Origin: Cupriavidus sp. WGlv3
Lineage (GTDB): Bacteria > Pseudomonadota > Gammaproteobacteria > Burkholderiales > Burkholderiaceae
Length of the DNA stretch: 64,000 nt
NCBI RefSeq assembly: GCF_023952475.1
Contig: NZ_JALHRX010000004.1
Span: 396,626 to 460,625, forward strand
Reading direction: 5' to 3'
Positions within the stretch are counted from its first letter, which is position 1, and every line of letters starts with the position of its first letter. The notes under the pieces were generated by a model. The model did no database searches, had not been told where the DNA came from, and was given only the letters and a program-made list of their open reading frames with translations. Below, one piece after another: positions 25,930-34,966 of this stretch. Made by a program: the position numbers and the translations under genes.

Positions 25930-27637
25930 TCAACAACCGTACGAACAGCAGCAGGTCACCGTCGGCTGCGCCATCACGGCGTTTCTCGAGCAGTGCGGGG
26001 TCAAGGCCGCGTTCGGCGTGATCTCGATCCACAACATGCCGATCCTCGACGCCATGGGCGAGCGCGGCAAGATCCGCTTCGTGCCGGCGCGCGGCGAAGC
26101 CGGCGGCACCAATATGGCCGACGCCTGTGCCCGCACCACCGGCGGCCTGGGCGTGTGCCTGACCAGCACCGGCACCGCCGCCGGCAACGCCGCCGGCGCC
26201 ATGGTCGAAGCGCTGACCGCCGGCACGCCGATGCTGCATATCACCGGCCAGATCGAGACCCCGTACCTGGATCAGAGCCTGGCCTACATCCACGAAGCGC
26301 CGGACCAGCTCACCATGCTGAAGGCGGTGTCGAAGGCCGCCTTCCGCATCCGCAGCGCCGACACCGCGCTCAGCACCATCAAGCTGGCGGTGCAGACCGC
26401 GCTGACGGCGCCGACCGGCCCGGTCAGCGTGGAGATCCCGATCGACATCCAGGCCGCGCTGATCGACCTGCCGGCCGACCTGCAGCCGCTGCCGGTGCCG
26501 CAGCACGTGCCGTCCGCGCATGCGCTGGACGCGCTGGCCGAGCGCCTGGTCAAGGCGAAGCGCCCGCTGCTGTGGCTGGGCGGCGGCGCGCGCCATGCCA
26601 GCAAGCAGGTGCAGCGCCTGCTGGACCTGGGCTTCGGCGTGGTCACCAGCACCCAGGGCCGCGGCATCGTGCCCGAGGACGATCCGCGCTCGCTGGGCGC
26701 GTTCAACCTGCACAAGCCGGTCGAGGCCTTCTACCAGACCTGCGACGCAATGCTGGTGGTGGGCTCGCGCCTGCGCGGCAATGAAACCCTGAAGTACGAG
26801 CTGAAGCTGCCGCGCCCGCTGCTGCGCATCGACGCCGATCCCGCCGCCGAAGGCCGCTGCTACATGAGCGACTACTTTGTCAGCGGCGACGCTGCGCTGG
26901 CGCTGGATGCGCTGGCGGATCGACTCGAAAAGCGCATGCAGATCGACCCGGCCTTCGCCGCCGACCTGCGCCGCGCGCACGACACCGCGGTCAACAGCCT
27001 GGTCGATGGCCTGGGCCCGTACTCGGCGCTGGTGCAGGCGCTGCAGGACGCGGTCGGCCGCAACTTCAACTGGGTGCGCGACGTGACCGTGTCGAACAGC
27101 ACCTGGGGCAACCGCCAGCTGCGTATCTTCGACTCCCGCGCCGGCGTGCATGCGCTGGGCGGCGGCATCGGCCAGGGCCTGGCGATGGGCATCGGCGCCG
27201 CGATCGGCGCCGCGGCCGCCGGCTCGGGCAAGAAGACCTACACGCTGGCCGGCGACGGCGGCTTCATCCTGAACCTGGGCGAACTCGCCACCGCGGTGCA
27301 GGAACGCGCCGACATGGTGATCGTGCTGATGAACGACAAGGGCTACGGCGTGATCAAGAACATCCAGGATGCGCAGTACGGCGGCCGCCGCCACTATGTG
27401 GACCTGCATACGCCGGATTACGCCACGCTGGCGAAGTCGCTGTCGCTGCGCCACGCGCGTGTCAGCAACCTGGCCGAGGTCGGCGCCGCGCTCGCGGCGG
27501 CCCAGTCCGAGTCCGGCCCGTTCCTGCTGGAAATCGACATGCTGTCGATCGGTTCCTTCAAGACCATCTTCGCCGGCCCGCCGGTGAACAAGGACAACGA
27601 AGAGCCGGCGCGCGACCAAACCACTGTCACCGCCTGA
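25922..27637 (+). CDS. Thiamine-diphosphate-dependent enzyme (acetolactate synthase/decarboxylase type)
   Basis: A 571-residue three-domain ThDP enzyme. The catalytic Glu is E59 (RGEAGGTNMADACARTTGG). A middle domain (LLWLGGGARHASKQV...) follows, and the cofactor motif is GDGGFILNLGELATAVQE with the Asn about 25 residues on. Relatives include acetolactate synthase, oxalyl-CoA, benzoylformate and indolepyruvate decarboxylases. An aldehyde dehydrogenase two genes downstream suggests the pair decarboxylates a 2-oxo acid to an aldehyde and oxidises it. GGAGGA lies 12 bp before ATG 25922. The C-terminal tail (PVNKDNEEPARDQTTVTA) is a short extension. Confidence 0.88.
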   Translation: MPNQQPYEQQQVTVGCAITAFLEQCGVKAAFGVISIHNMPILDAMGERGKIRFVPARGEAGGTNMADACARTTGGLGVCLTSTGTAAGNAAGAMVEALTAGTPMLHITGQIETPYLDQSLAYIHEAPDQLTMLKAVSKAAFRIRSADTALSTIKLAVQTALTAPTGPVSVEIPIDIQAALIDLPADLQPLPVPQHVPSAHALDALAERLVKAKRPLLWLGGGARHASKQVQRLLDLGFGVVTSTQGRGIVPEDDPRSLGAFNLHKPVEAFYQTCDAMLVVGSRLRGNETLKYELKLPRPLLRIDADPAAEGRCYMSDYFVSGDAALALDALADRLEKRMQIDPAFAADLRRAHDTAVNSLVDGLGPYSALVQALQDAVGRNFNWVRDVTVSNSTWGNRQLRIFDSRAGVHALGGGIGQGLAMGIGAAIGAAAAGSGKKTYTLAGDGGFILNLGELATAVQERADMVIVLMNDKGYGVIKNIQDAQYGGRRHYVDLHTPDYATLAKSLSLRHARVSNLAEVGAALAAAQSESGPFLLEIDMLSIGSFKTIFAGPPVNKDNEEPARDQTTVTA

Positions 27638-27649
27638 AGGAGACCGGAG

Positions 27650-28450
27650 ATGCTGCATGTGTCCATGGTTGGCTGCGGCGCGATCGGCCGCGGCGTGATG
27701 GAATTGCTCAAGAGCGATCCGGACGTGGTGTTTGACGTGGTGATCGTGCCGGAGCACACGATGGACGAGGCCCGCGGCGCGGTCTCCGCGCTGGCGCCGC
27801 GCGCCCGCGTTGCCACGCAACTGGACGACCAGCGGCCCGACCTGCTGGTCGAGTGCGCCGGCCACCATGCGCTGGAAGAGCACATCGTGCCGGCGCTGGA
27901 GCGTGGCATCCCCTGCATGGTGGTGTCGGTGGGCGCGCTGTCCGAGCCCGGCATGGCCGAGCGCCTGGAAGCCGCGGCGCGCCGCGGCGGCACGCAGGTG
28001 CAGCTGCTGTCCGGCGCGATCGGCGCCATCGACGCGCTGGCCGCGGCGCGTGTCGGCGGGCTCGACGAGGTCATCTACACCGGCCGCAAGCCCGCGCGCG
28101 CATGGACCGGCACGCCGGCCGAGCAGCTGTTCGACCTGGAGGCGCTGACCGAGACCACGGTGATCTTCGAAGGCACCGCGCGCGATGCCGCGCGCCTGTA
28201 CCCGAAGAACGCCAACGTCGCCGCCACGGTGTCGTTGGCCGGCCTCGGGCTCGACCGCACCGCGGTGAAGCTGCTGGCCGATCCGCATGCGGTGGAGAAC
28301 GTGCACCACGTCGAAGCGCGTGGGGCGTTCGGCGGGTTTGAGCTGACCATGCGCGGCAAGCCGCTGGCGGCGAATCCGAAGACTTCCGCGCTCACGGTGT
28401 TCAGCGTGGTGCGCGCGCTGGGCAACCGGGCGCATGCAGTATCGATCTGA
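27650..28450 (+). CDS. L-aspartate dehydrogenase-like protein (NadX family)
   Basis: A 266-residue protein of the aspartate dehydrogenase/DUF108 family. NAD-binding G8-x-G10-x-x-G13 (VGCGAIGRG) and the family block PKNANVAATVSLAGLGLDRT, then DPHAVENVHHVEARGAFGGFEL, are clear. Family enzymes interconvert L-aspartate with iminosuccinate/oxaloacetate plus ammonia; a betaproteobacterial homologue in Cupriavidus is a true aspartate dehydrogenase. Here it sits in a catabolic operon rather than with NAD biosynthesis genes, so a related amino or imino acid may be the natural substrate. It begins 12 bp after the ThDP enzyme; RBS GAGACCGGAG. Confidence 0.85.
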   Translation: MLHVSMVGCGAIGRGVMELLKSDPDVVFDVVIVPEHTMDEARGAVSALAPRARVATQLDDQRPDLLVECAGHHALEEHIVPALERGIPCMVVSVGALSEPGMAERLEAAARRGGTQVQLLSGAIGAIDALAAARVGGLDEVIYTGRKPARAWTGTPAEQLFDLEALTETTVIFEGTARDAARLYPKNANVAATVSLAGLGLDRTAVKLLADPHAVENVHHVEARGAFGGFELTMRGKPLAANPKTSALTVFSVVRALGNRAHAVSI

Positions 28451-28497
28451 CGCGGTAGCCCACGCGGCCACGCTCCAATGACTTAGCAGGCAACGAC

Positions 28498-29976
28498 ATG
28501 AACCCACAAGAAGTCCTCCCCATCTGCATCGCCGGCGAGTGGCGCCTCGGCACGGGCGACCGCTACGGCACGCGCTACCCGGCGACCGGCGAGGTCGTCG
28601 CGGAACTGAATGCCGCCAGCCTCGCCGATGTCGAAGAGGCCGTGCAGGGTGCCCATCGCGCGTTCATTACCAGCGGTTGGGCCCAGCGCAAGCCGCACGA
28701 GCGCGCCGCCGTGCTGTACCGTGTGGCGGAGCTGATCCGCGCCAAGGGCGAGCAGCTGGCCCAGCGCCAGCGCCTCGACAACGGCAAGCCCATCAGCGAA
28801 ACCCGGGCACTGGTCGCCAGCGCCGCCGGCACCTTCCAGTTCTTTGCCGCCGCCTGCGAAACGCTGGAAGAAACCATCACGCCGCAGCGCGGCGACTGCC
28901 TGACCATGAGCGTCTACGAGCCGATGGGCGTGGTCGCGGCGATCACGCCGTGGAACTCGCCGATCGCCAGCGAGGCGCAGAAGATGGCGCCCGCGCTCGC
29001 CGCCGGCAATGCCGTGGTGGTCAAGCCCGCCGAAGTCACGCCGCTGATGGCGCTGGAACTGGCGCGCATCTGCGAGGAGGCCGGCGTGCCCCGGGGGCTG
29101 ATCAGCGTGCTGCCGGGCAAGGGCTCGGTGATCGGCGACGCCATCACCAAGCATCCGCTGGTGCGGCGTGTGTCGTTCACCGGCGGCACCACCACCGGCA
29201 AGCACATCGCGCATATCGCCGCCGACAAGATGATGCCGGTGTCGCTGGAGCTGGGCGGCAAGTCGCCGACCATGGTGTTCGACGATGCCGACCTCGACCA
29301 TGCCGTCAACGGCGTGCTGTACGGCATCTTCAGCTCGTCGGGCGAATCGTGCATCGCCGGCTCGCGCCTGTTCGTCGCGCGTTCGCAGTACGAGGCCTTC
29401 ATCGACCGCCTTGCGCACGGCGCCGCGCAGCTGCGCGTGGGCGACCCGGCCGACGAGCGCACCCAGATGGGCCCGCTGATCACCGACCGCCACCGCGATT
29501 CGATCGAGTCGTATGTCGCCGCCGGCGTGGACGAAGGCGGCCAGCTGCGCACCGGCGGCGTGCGCCCCGACGTGGCCGGCCTGCCCAACGGATATTTCTA
29601 CACGCCGACCATCATTGAAGGCCTGGATAACCACGCCCGCATCTGCCAGGAAGAAATCTTCGGCCCGGTGCTGGTGGCGATCCCCTTCGACGACGAGGAC
29701 GACCTGATCGCGCAGGCCAACGATAGCGTCTATGCGCTCGCCGCCGGCATCTGGACGCGCGACTACAAGCGCGCCTGGCGCGTGGCCCGTGCGGTGCAGG
29801 CAGGCAATGTGTGGATCAACACCTACAAGCAGTTCTCGATCTCGACGCCGTTCGGCGGCTGGCGCGACAGCGGCCTGGGCCGCGAGAAGGGACGGCTCGG
29901 CATCCTGCAGTACATGGAGCAGAAAAGCGTGTACTGGGGCCTGAACGAACAACCGCTGCCGTGGGCCAACCACTGA
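28498..29976 (+). CDS. Aldehyde dehydrogenase (NAD(P)-dependent)
   Basis: A 492-residue ALDH with the oxyanion Asn N153 (ITPWNSPI), general base E251 (SLELGGKSP) and nucleophile C285 (SSGESCIAGS). The C-terminal EEIFGPVLVAIPFDDEDD and NTYKQFSISTPFGGWRDSGLGREKG fit betaine/aromatic-aldehyde type enzymes. It oxidises an aldehyde to the acid, probably the product of the ThDP-dependent decarboxylase. Located 47 bp after the aspartate dehydrogenase-like gene in the operon. Confidence 0.92.
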   Translation: MNPQEVLPICIAGEWRLGTGDRYGTRYPATGEVVAELNAASLADVEEAVQGAHRAFITSGWAQRKPHERAAVLYRVAELIRAKGEQLAQRQRLDNGKPISETRALVASAAGTFQFFAAACETLEETITPQRGDCLTMSVYEPMGVVAAITPWNSPIASEAQKMAPALAAGNAVVVKPAEVTPLMALELARICEEAGVPRGLISVLPGKGSVIGDAITKHPLVRRVSFTGGTTTGKHIAHIAADKMMPVSLELGGKSPTMVFDDADLDHAVNGVLYGIFSSSGESCIAGSRLFVARSQYEAFIDRLAHGAAQLRVGDPADERTQMGPLITDRHRDSIESYVAAGVDEGGQLRTGGVRPDVAGLPNGYFYTPTIIEGLDNHARICQEEIFGPVLVAIPFDDEDDLIAQANDSVYALAAGIWTRDYKRAWRVARAVQAGNVWINTYKQFSISTPFGGWRDSGLGREKGRLGILQYMEQKSVYWGLNEQPLPWANH

Positions 29977-29999
29977 ACCCGGCAGGCTGGAGAGAAACA

Positions 30000-30974
30000 A
30001 TGATCAAGGTATTGGGAATCGACGAGATCGTCTACGGCGCGGATGACTTCGACGCCTGCCGCGGTTTCTTCACCGACTGGGGCCTGGCCATCAAGCGCGA
30101 TGACGCGCAGGGCCTGGATTTCGAAACGCTGAATGGCTGCCGCGTGCTGGTGCGCCGCATCGACGATCCGTCGCTGCCGCCCGCGATCGAGGCCGGCCCG
30201 ACGCTGCGCGAAGTGGTGTGGGGCGTCGAATCGCAGGCATCGCTCGACCACCTCGCCGAAGCGATCGCCGCGGCGCCGGGCTTCGTGAAGCAGGGCGAAG
30301 GCGACACGCTGCGCCTCGGCTGCACCGATCCGAACGGCCTCGCGGTGCGCTTCCAGGTCACGCGCAAGCATGAGGTGCAGGTCGAATGCGCGCTGATGAA
30401 CACGTGGAACGACAAGCCGCGCATGAACCAGCGCAGTCCGATCTACGACCACGCCACGCCGATCGAAGTGGGCCATGTGGTGTTCTTCGTCAAGGACGTC
30501 AAAGCCACCGAGCGGTTCTATGTCGAGAAGTTCGGCTTCGTGCCGTCGGACCGCTACCCGGACCGCGGCGCGTTCCTGCGCTGCACCGCGGACGGTGGCC
30601 ACCACGACCTGTTCCTGCTGCAGCTGCCGGAACCGAAGAGCGGCCTGAACCATGTTGCCTTCACCGTGCGCGACATCCATGAAGTGTTCGGCGGCGGCAT
30701 GCACGTGTCGCGCAAGGGCTGGGACACGCAGCTCGGCCCCGGCCGGCACCCGATTTCGTCTGCCTACTTCTGGTACTTCAAGAACCCGGCCGGCGGCCTG
30801 ATCGAGTACTACGCTGACGAAGACCAGCTCGACGAGCACTGGGAGCCGCGCGCCTTCGAGCCGGGCCCGACCATGTTCGCCGAATGGGCGATCGAGGGCG
30901 GCATCGACGGCAACACCCGCCGCCAGAAGGACGCGGGCGGCCCGGCAGGCAAGTTCCTGACCGAGAAGCGGTAA
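30000..30974 (+). CDS. Two-domain VOC protein, probable extradiol-type dioxygenase
   Basis: A 324-residue tandem vicinal-oxygen-chelate protein with the type I extradiol dioxygenase layout. The C-terminal domain keeps the metal triad H159 (VGHVVFF), H218 (GLNHVAFTV) and E269 (GGLIEYYAD), so it is probably catalytic. The N-terminal VOC domain lacks the triad. It may cleave a catechol-like ring after hydroxylation by the Rieske oxygenase. GGAGAGAAACA precedes ATG 30000. It lies between the ALDH and the oxygenase reductase; substrate unknown. Confidence 0.82.
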   Translation: MIKVLGIDEIVYGADDFDACRGFFTDWGLAIKRDDAQGLDFETLNGCRVLVRRIDDPSLPPAIEAGPTLREVVWGVESQASLDHLAEAIAAAPGFVKQGEGDTLRLGCTDPNGLAVRFQVTRKHEVQVECALMNTWNDKPRMNQRSPIYDHATPIEVGHVVFFVKDVKATERFYVEKFGFVPSDRYPDRGAFLRCTADGGHHDLFLLQLPEPKSGLNHVAFTVRDIHEVFGGGMHVSRKGWDTQLGPGRHPISSAYFWYFKNPAGGLIEYYADEDQLDEHWEPRAFEPGPTMFAEWAIEGGIDGNTRRQKDAGGPAGKFLTEKR

Positions 30975-31001
30975 GCAGCAGCGCAACAGAAGGAAGCAGC
31001 A

Positions 31002-31958
31002 ATGAGTGCCCACCAGTCCCTGACCCTGCGGGTCCAGGCCATGCGCTACGAAGCGCGCGGCGTGGTCAGCATCGAACTGCAAGACCCCGAAGGGAAGCCC
31101 CTGCCCGAGTACAGCCCGGGTGCCCATATCGACCTGCACCTGGGCAACGGCCTGGTGCGCAGCTACTCGCTGTGCGGCGCGCCCGAGACGCGCAACCGCT
31201 ACACCGTGGGCGTGCTGCTGGATCGCGGCAGCCGCGGCGGCTCGCGCTACGTGCACGAGCAGCTGCGCGTGGGCGCCACGCTGACCGTGGGCGCGCCGCG
31301 CAACAACTTCGAGCTCGACCAGAGCGCCGCTCACACGGTGCTGGTGGCCGGCGGCATCGGCGTCACGCCGATCGTCTGCATGGCGCGCCGGCTGGCCGAG
31401 CTGGGCCGCTCGTTCACGCTGATCTACTGCGCGCGTTCGCGCGCCGAGGCGGCGTTCGTCGAACCGCTGTCGGCCTACGGCGACGCGGTGCGCTTCCACT
31501 TCGACGATGAAGCGGGCGCGCCGCCGGACCTGAAGGCAATGCTGGGCGGCCAGGACGGACAGACGCACTTCTACTGCTGCGGCCCGGGCCCGATGTTGAA
31601 CGCGTTCGAGGCCGCATGCGAAGCGCATGCCTACCCCAACGTCCATATCGAGCGCTTCGCCGCCGACCCGTCGACCGAAGCGGTGCAGGAAGGCGAGTAC
31701 GTGGTGCAGCTGTCGCGCACCGGCAGCCTGGTCAAGGTGCCGTCGGGCAAGTCGCTGCTGGACGCGCTGCTCGACTCAGGCGTGGAGGTCGAATACAGCT
31801 GCCGCGAAGGCGTATGCGGCTCGTGCGAGACCGCCGTGCTGGAAGGCTGCCCCGACCACCGCGACAGCGTGCTGAGCAACAGCGAGCGCGCCAGCAACAA
31901 GACCATGATGGTGTGCGTGTCGGGGTGCAAGGGCAGCAAGCTGGTACTGGATTTGTAG
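31002..31958 (+). CDS. Oxygenase reductase, phthalate dioxygenase reductase/VanB family
   Basis: A 318-residue reductase. The N-terminal FMN-binding domain (LVRSYSLCG) is followed by the NAD domain (VAGGIGVTPIVCMARRL) and a C-terminal plant-type [2Fe-2S] ferredoxin with ligands C267, C272, C275 and C305 (CREGVCGSC...VC). This FMN-NAD-ferredoxin order is typical of class IA oxygenase reductases, which pass electrons from NADH to the Rieske subunit. Nine genes separate it from the oxygenase (21829), but no other reductase is nearby. RBS GAAGGAAG precedes ATG 31002. Confidence 0.92.
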   Translation: MSAHQSLTLRVQAMRYEARGVVSIELQDPEGKPLPEYSPGAHIDLHLGNGLVRSYSLCGAPETRNRYTVGVLLDRGSRGGSRYVHEQLRVGATLTVGAPRNNFELDQSAAHTVLVAGGIGVTPIVCMARRLAELGRSFTLIYCARSRAEAAFVEPLSAYGDAVRFHFDDEAGAPPDLKAMLGGQDGQTHFYCCGPGPMLNAFEAACEAHAYPNVHIERFAADPSTEAVQEGEYVVQLSRTGSLVKVPSGKSLLDALLDSGVEVEYSCREGVCGSCETAVLEGCPDHRDSVLSNSERASNKTMMVCVSGCKGSKLVLDL

Positions 31959-31986
31959 TTCGCGAGCGCTCGATCCGCGCGTGTTT

Positions 31987-32161
31987 GCTCCCCTCTCCCG
32001 TGTGCGGGAGAGGGGCGGGGGAGAGGGCCAGCGCCGGCAGAAGCCAGCGCCATGCAGAGTCCCGGCTTCCTCATCCAGGGCCATCGGCAAGCCAGGCATC
32101 TGCCGCCTGCAAGCGCCTGCCCTCTCCCCCAACCCCTCTCCCGCAAGCGGGAGAGGGGAGC
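31987..32161. repeat. REP-like pair of inverted hairpin repeats
   Basis: Two copies, about 43 bp each, in opposite orientation: 31987-32028 and 32119-32161. Each has a perfect 11-bp stem CCCCTCTCCCG/CGGGAGAGGGG with a 4-base loop (31990-32015 and 32133-32158) next to a GGGGGAGAGGGC-type arm. About 90 bp separate them. The organisation resembles REP/BIME intergenic elements. It lies between the reductase and MFS genes and may attenuate expression of the transporter. Confidence 0.75.
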
Positions 32162-32190
32162 CATTCGAAAGACCCAACCCAAAAAATACC

Positions 32191-33651
32191 GTGCTAACCC
32201 AGAGACAAGACGCAGCGTCCCCCGGCGCACCGGTGGCCGCCACCGCAGGTATCGTGACCACGGCCGACAGCGCCGGCCGGAGCGCCGCCAGCGCCCGCAC
32301 CGGCCCGCTCACGCGCGGCAATATCGTCGCCCGCATCGAGCGCATGCCCGGCAACGCCATGCATGTGCGGGCCCGGCTGCTGATCGGCCTGGCCACCTTC
32401 TTCGATGGCTTCGACGTGATCGCCATCGCCGCCACGCTGCCGCTGCTGATCGCGCAGTGGTCGCTCACGCCCGGGCAGATCGGGGTCCTGATCGCGGCGC
32501 CGTCGGTCGGCCAGCTGGTCGGGGCACTGCTGTTCCCGGGGCTGGCGGAGCGCTTCGGGCGCTTGCGCTCGATCGGCTGGAGCGCGGGCATCATCGGCCT
32601 GATGAGCATTGCTTGCGGCTTCGCGCCGTCGTTCGAGATTTTCCTGCTCCTGCGCATCGTGCAGGGCCTGGGCCTCGGCGGCGAGCTGCCGGTCGCCGCG
32701 ACCTATATCAACGAAGTCACGCGCGCGCACGGCCGCGGGCGCTTCGTGCTGCTGTACGAGGTGGTGTTCCCGATCGGCCTGATGGTGTCGAACGGCGTCG
32801 GCGCCTGGCTGGTGCCGCACTATGGCTGGGAGGTGATGTACTTCATTGGCGGCGTGCCGCTGGTGCTGTTCTTTATCCTGAGGCGCGTGATTCCCGAATC
32901 GCCGCGCTGGCTGGCCGAGAAGGGGCGCCTGGAAGAAGCCGACGCCGCGCTGCGCGCGTTCGAGGCGCGCGCCAGGGATCCGCTGCCGCCGCCGCAGAAC
33001 GCCGGCGCCTACGAACACATGGTCCACCACCCGCGCCGGCGCGTGCGCGACCTGGTCAGCAAGGCCTATCTCGGCCGCACGCTGGCGGTGTGGATGCTGT
33101 GGGCCACCTGCGGCTTTATCCAGTACGGGCTGTCGACCTGGCTGCCCACGGTCTATAAGACCGTCTATCACGCGCCGCTGCAGCTGGCGCTGAACCTGGC
33201 CGCGGCGGCATCGGTGCTGGGGGTGGTGGGGTCGCTGGTCTGCGCCATGATCGTCGACAAGGTCGGGCGCAAGCCGGTGATCAATGTGTCGTTCCTGCTG
33301 TGTGCGCTGTCGCTGGTGCTGGCGGGGGTGTTCCACGCCTCCAGCGTGTACGTTGTCGCCACCTTCTGCGCGCTGGCGATGGGCTTCCTCGCCAGCGGCT
33401 TCATTACTGCCTACGTCTACACGCCGGAGCTGTATCCGACCAGCGTGCGGGCCATGGGCTGCGGCCTCGGCGGAGCCTGGCTGAAGCTGGCGGCGATCTT
33501 CGCCCCGGGTCTGATCGCCAGCACCATCGGCAGCGGCGACCTGAGCATTGCGTTCTTCGCGCTGTCGGTGGTGCCGGCGCTGGCCGCCATCACCGTGCAT
33601 TGCCTTGGCATCGAGACCAAGGGGCGGGTGCTGGAAGAGCTGGAGGTCTGA
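32191..33651 (+). CDS. MFS transporter, aromatic acid:H+ symporter-like
   Basis: A protein of about 486 residues if started at GTG 32191. It has 12 predicted transmembrane helices. RFGRLRSIG is the loop 2-3 signature and the paired loop 8-9 signature DKVGRKPVI is present; FFDGFDVIAIAATLPLL in helix 1 is typical of the aromatic-acid symporters (BenK/PcaK type, DGxD-like), which import the growth substrate with protons. The start is uncertain: no good ribosome site precedes GTG 32191; GTG 32254 and ATG 32344 are options, the last leaving little N-terminal tail. It is the last gene of the Rieske operon, after the REP-like repeat. Confidence 0.85.
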   Translation: MLTQRQDAASPGAPVAATAGIVTTADSAGRSAASARTGPLTRGNIVARIERMPGNAMHVRARLLIGLATFFDGFDVIAIAATLPLLIAQWSLTPGQIGVLIAAPSVGQLVGALLFPGLAERFGRLRSIGWSAGIIGLMSIACGFAPSFEIFLLLRIVQGLGLGGELPVAATYINEVTRAHGRGRFVLLYEVVFPIGLMVSNGVGAWLVPHYGWEVMYFIGGVPLVLFFILRRVIPESPRWLAEKGRLEEADAALRAFEARARDPLPPPQNAGAYEHMVHHPRRRVRDLVSKAYLGRTLAVWMLWATCGFIQYGLSTWLPTVYKTVYHAPLQLALNLAAAASVLGVVGSLVCAMIVDKVGRKPVINVSFLLCALSLVLAGVFHASSVYVVATFCALAMGFLASGFITAYVYTPELYPTSVRAMGCGLGGAWLKLAAIFAPGLIASTIGSGDLSIAFFALSVVPALAAITVHCLGIETKGRVLEELEV

Positions 33652-33661
33652 GCGGGCACGT

Positions 33662-33693
33662 GCCCATGCTGCTTCCGTCAGGAGCGCATGGGC
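33662..33693. terminator. Possible terminator between MFS and convergent binding-protein gene
   Basis: GCCCATGC (33662-33669) and GCATGGGC (33686-33693) form an 8-bp stem with a 16-base loop between convergent genes. There is no T-run, so a terminator role is tentative. Confidence 0.35.
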
Positions 33694-33724
33694 GCTGCGG
33701 CTTGTGACACCCCGGTCAACGCTG

Positions 33725-34966
33725 TCAGTGCCGCAGCAGCGGGCATTTCGACTTCGCCGCCGGCATGAAGGCCTGCTCGCCGGGCACCGTCGCCACCACC
33801 TTGTAGTAGTCCCATGGGTACTTCGATTCGGCCGGCGTCTTAACCTCGAACAGGTACATGTCGTGGATCATGCGGCCGTCCTCGCGGATGCGGCCGTTCT
33901 TCGCGAAGAAGTCGTTGATCGGCATCGCTTTCATCTGCTTCATCACCGCCGCGGTCTCGTCGGTGCCCGCCGCCTGCACCGCCTTCAGGTAGTGCATTAC
34001 CGACGAATACGCGCCGGCCTGGCTCATGTTGGGCATCTTCTTCAGTTTTTCGAAATAGCGTCGCGACCACGCGCGGGTGGCGTCGTTCATGTCCCAGTAG
34101 AAGCCTTCGGTCAGCAGCAGGCCGGCCGTGGTCTTCAGGCCGAGGGCGTGGATGTCGTTGACGTACAGCAGCAGGCCTGCCATGCGCTGGGCGTGGTTGC
34201 GCGTGAGGCCGAACTCCGATGCCGCCTTGATCGCGTTGATGGCGTCGCCGCCGGCGTTGGCCAGCCCGACGATCTGCGCCTTGCTGGCCTGCGCCTGCAG
34301 CAGGTACGAGGCAAAGTCACTGGCGCCGATCGGGTGGCGCGCGGCCCCCACCACCTTGCCGCCGGTTTCGTTGATGACCGCGGTGGCGGAGTCCTGCAGC
34401 GTGTGCCCGAAGGCGTAGTCGGCGGTCAGGAAGAACCAGCTCTTGCCGCCGCGCTGCACCGTCGCGCGCGCAGTGGTGTTGGCAAGCGCGTAGGTGTCGT
34501 AGGCGTAGTGCACCGACACCGGCGTGCACAGGTCGTTGGTGATGCGCTCGGTGCCCGGCCCCGAGAACACCACGATGCGGTTTTTCTGCTTCGCCACTTC
34601 CAGCACCGCCAGCGCCGGCGCCGACGCGGCCACGTCGAGGATGGCGTCGACATTGCCGGTGTCGTACCACTCGCGCGCCTTGTTGGCGGCGATATCGGCC
34701 TTGTTCTGGTGATCGACCACTAGCAGCTCGATTTTCTTGCCGAGCACCTTGCCGCCGAAATCGTCGATGGCCATCTGCGCCGCGGTGGCGCTGCCGCGGC
34801 CGGTGACGTCGGCGTACAGGCCGCTCATGTCGAGCAGCATGCCGAGCTTGACCACGTCATCGGAAATCGCGGCCCTGGGCTGGGCCTGCGCGGTGCCGCA
34901 GGCCAGCGCCGCGGCAAGCGCGAGGACGCCGGCGGTCCGGCGTCGGATCGAATGGCAAAGCGTCAT
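33725..34966 (-). CDS. ABC transporter substrate-binding protein, branched-chain amino acid type
   Basis: A 413-residue periplasmic binding protein of the LivJ/Peripla_BP_6 class with a signal peptide (IRRRTAGVLALAAALACGTAQA). Conserved blocks: VVKLGMLLDMSGLYADVTGRGSATAAQMAIDDFGG, AREWYDTGNVDAILDVAASAPALAV and DYAFGHTLQDSATAVINETGGKVVG. The family binds amino acids, amides or aromatic acids. No permease or ATPase genes adjoin it, so it is an orphan or works with components elsewhere. GGAGGAG precedes ATG 34966. A MarR gene lies upstream on the same strand; these may be co-regulated. Confidence 0.9.
   Translation of the reverse strand: MTLCHSIRRRTAGVLALAAALACGTAQAQPRAAISDDVVKLGMLLDMSGLYADVTGRGSATAAQMAIDDFGGKVLGKKIELLVVDHQNKADIAANKAREWYDTGNVDAILDVAASAPALAVLEVAKQKNRIVVFSGPGTERITNDLCTPVSVHYAYDTYALANTTARATVQRGGKSWFFLTADYAFGHTLQDSATAVINETGGKVVGAARHPIGASDFASYLLQAQASKAQIVGLANAGGDAINAIKAASEFGLTRNHAQRMAGLLLYVNDIHALGLKTTAGLLLTEGFYWDMNDATRAWSRRYFEKLKKMPNMSQAGAYSSVMHYLKAVQAAGTDETAAVMKQMKAMPINDFFAKNGRIREDGRMIHDMYLFEVKTPAESKYPWDYYKVVATVPGEQAFMPAAKSKCPLLRH

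Noticed and set aside
25676..28507. Very long minus-strand open frame under the ThDP/AspDH genes
   Set aside because: Arg/His/Gln-rich antisense of strong plus-strand genes whose catalytic motifs are clear. Typical of high-GC codon bias.
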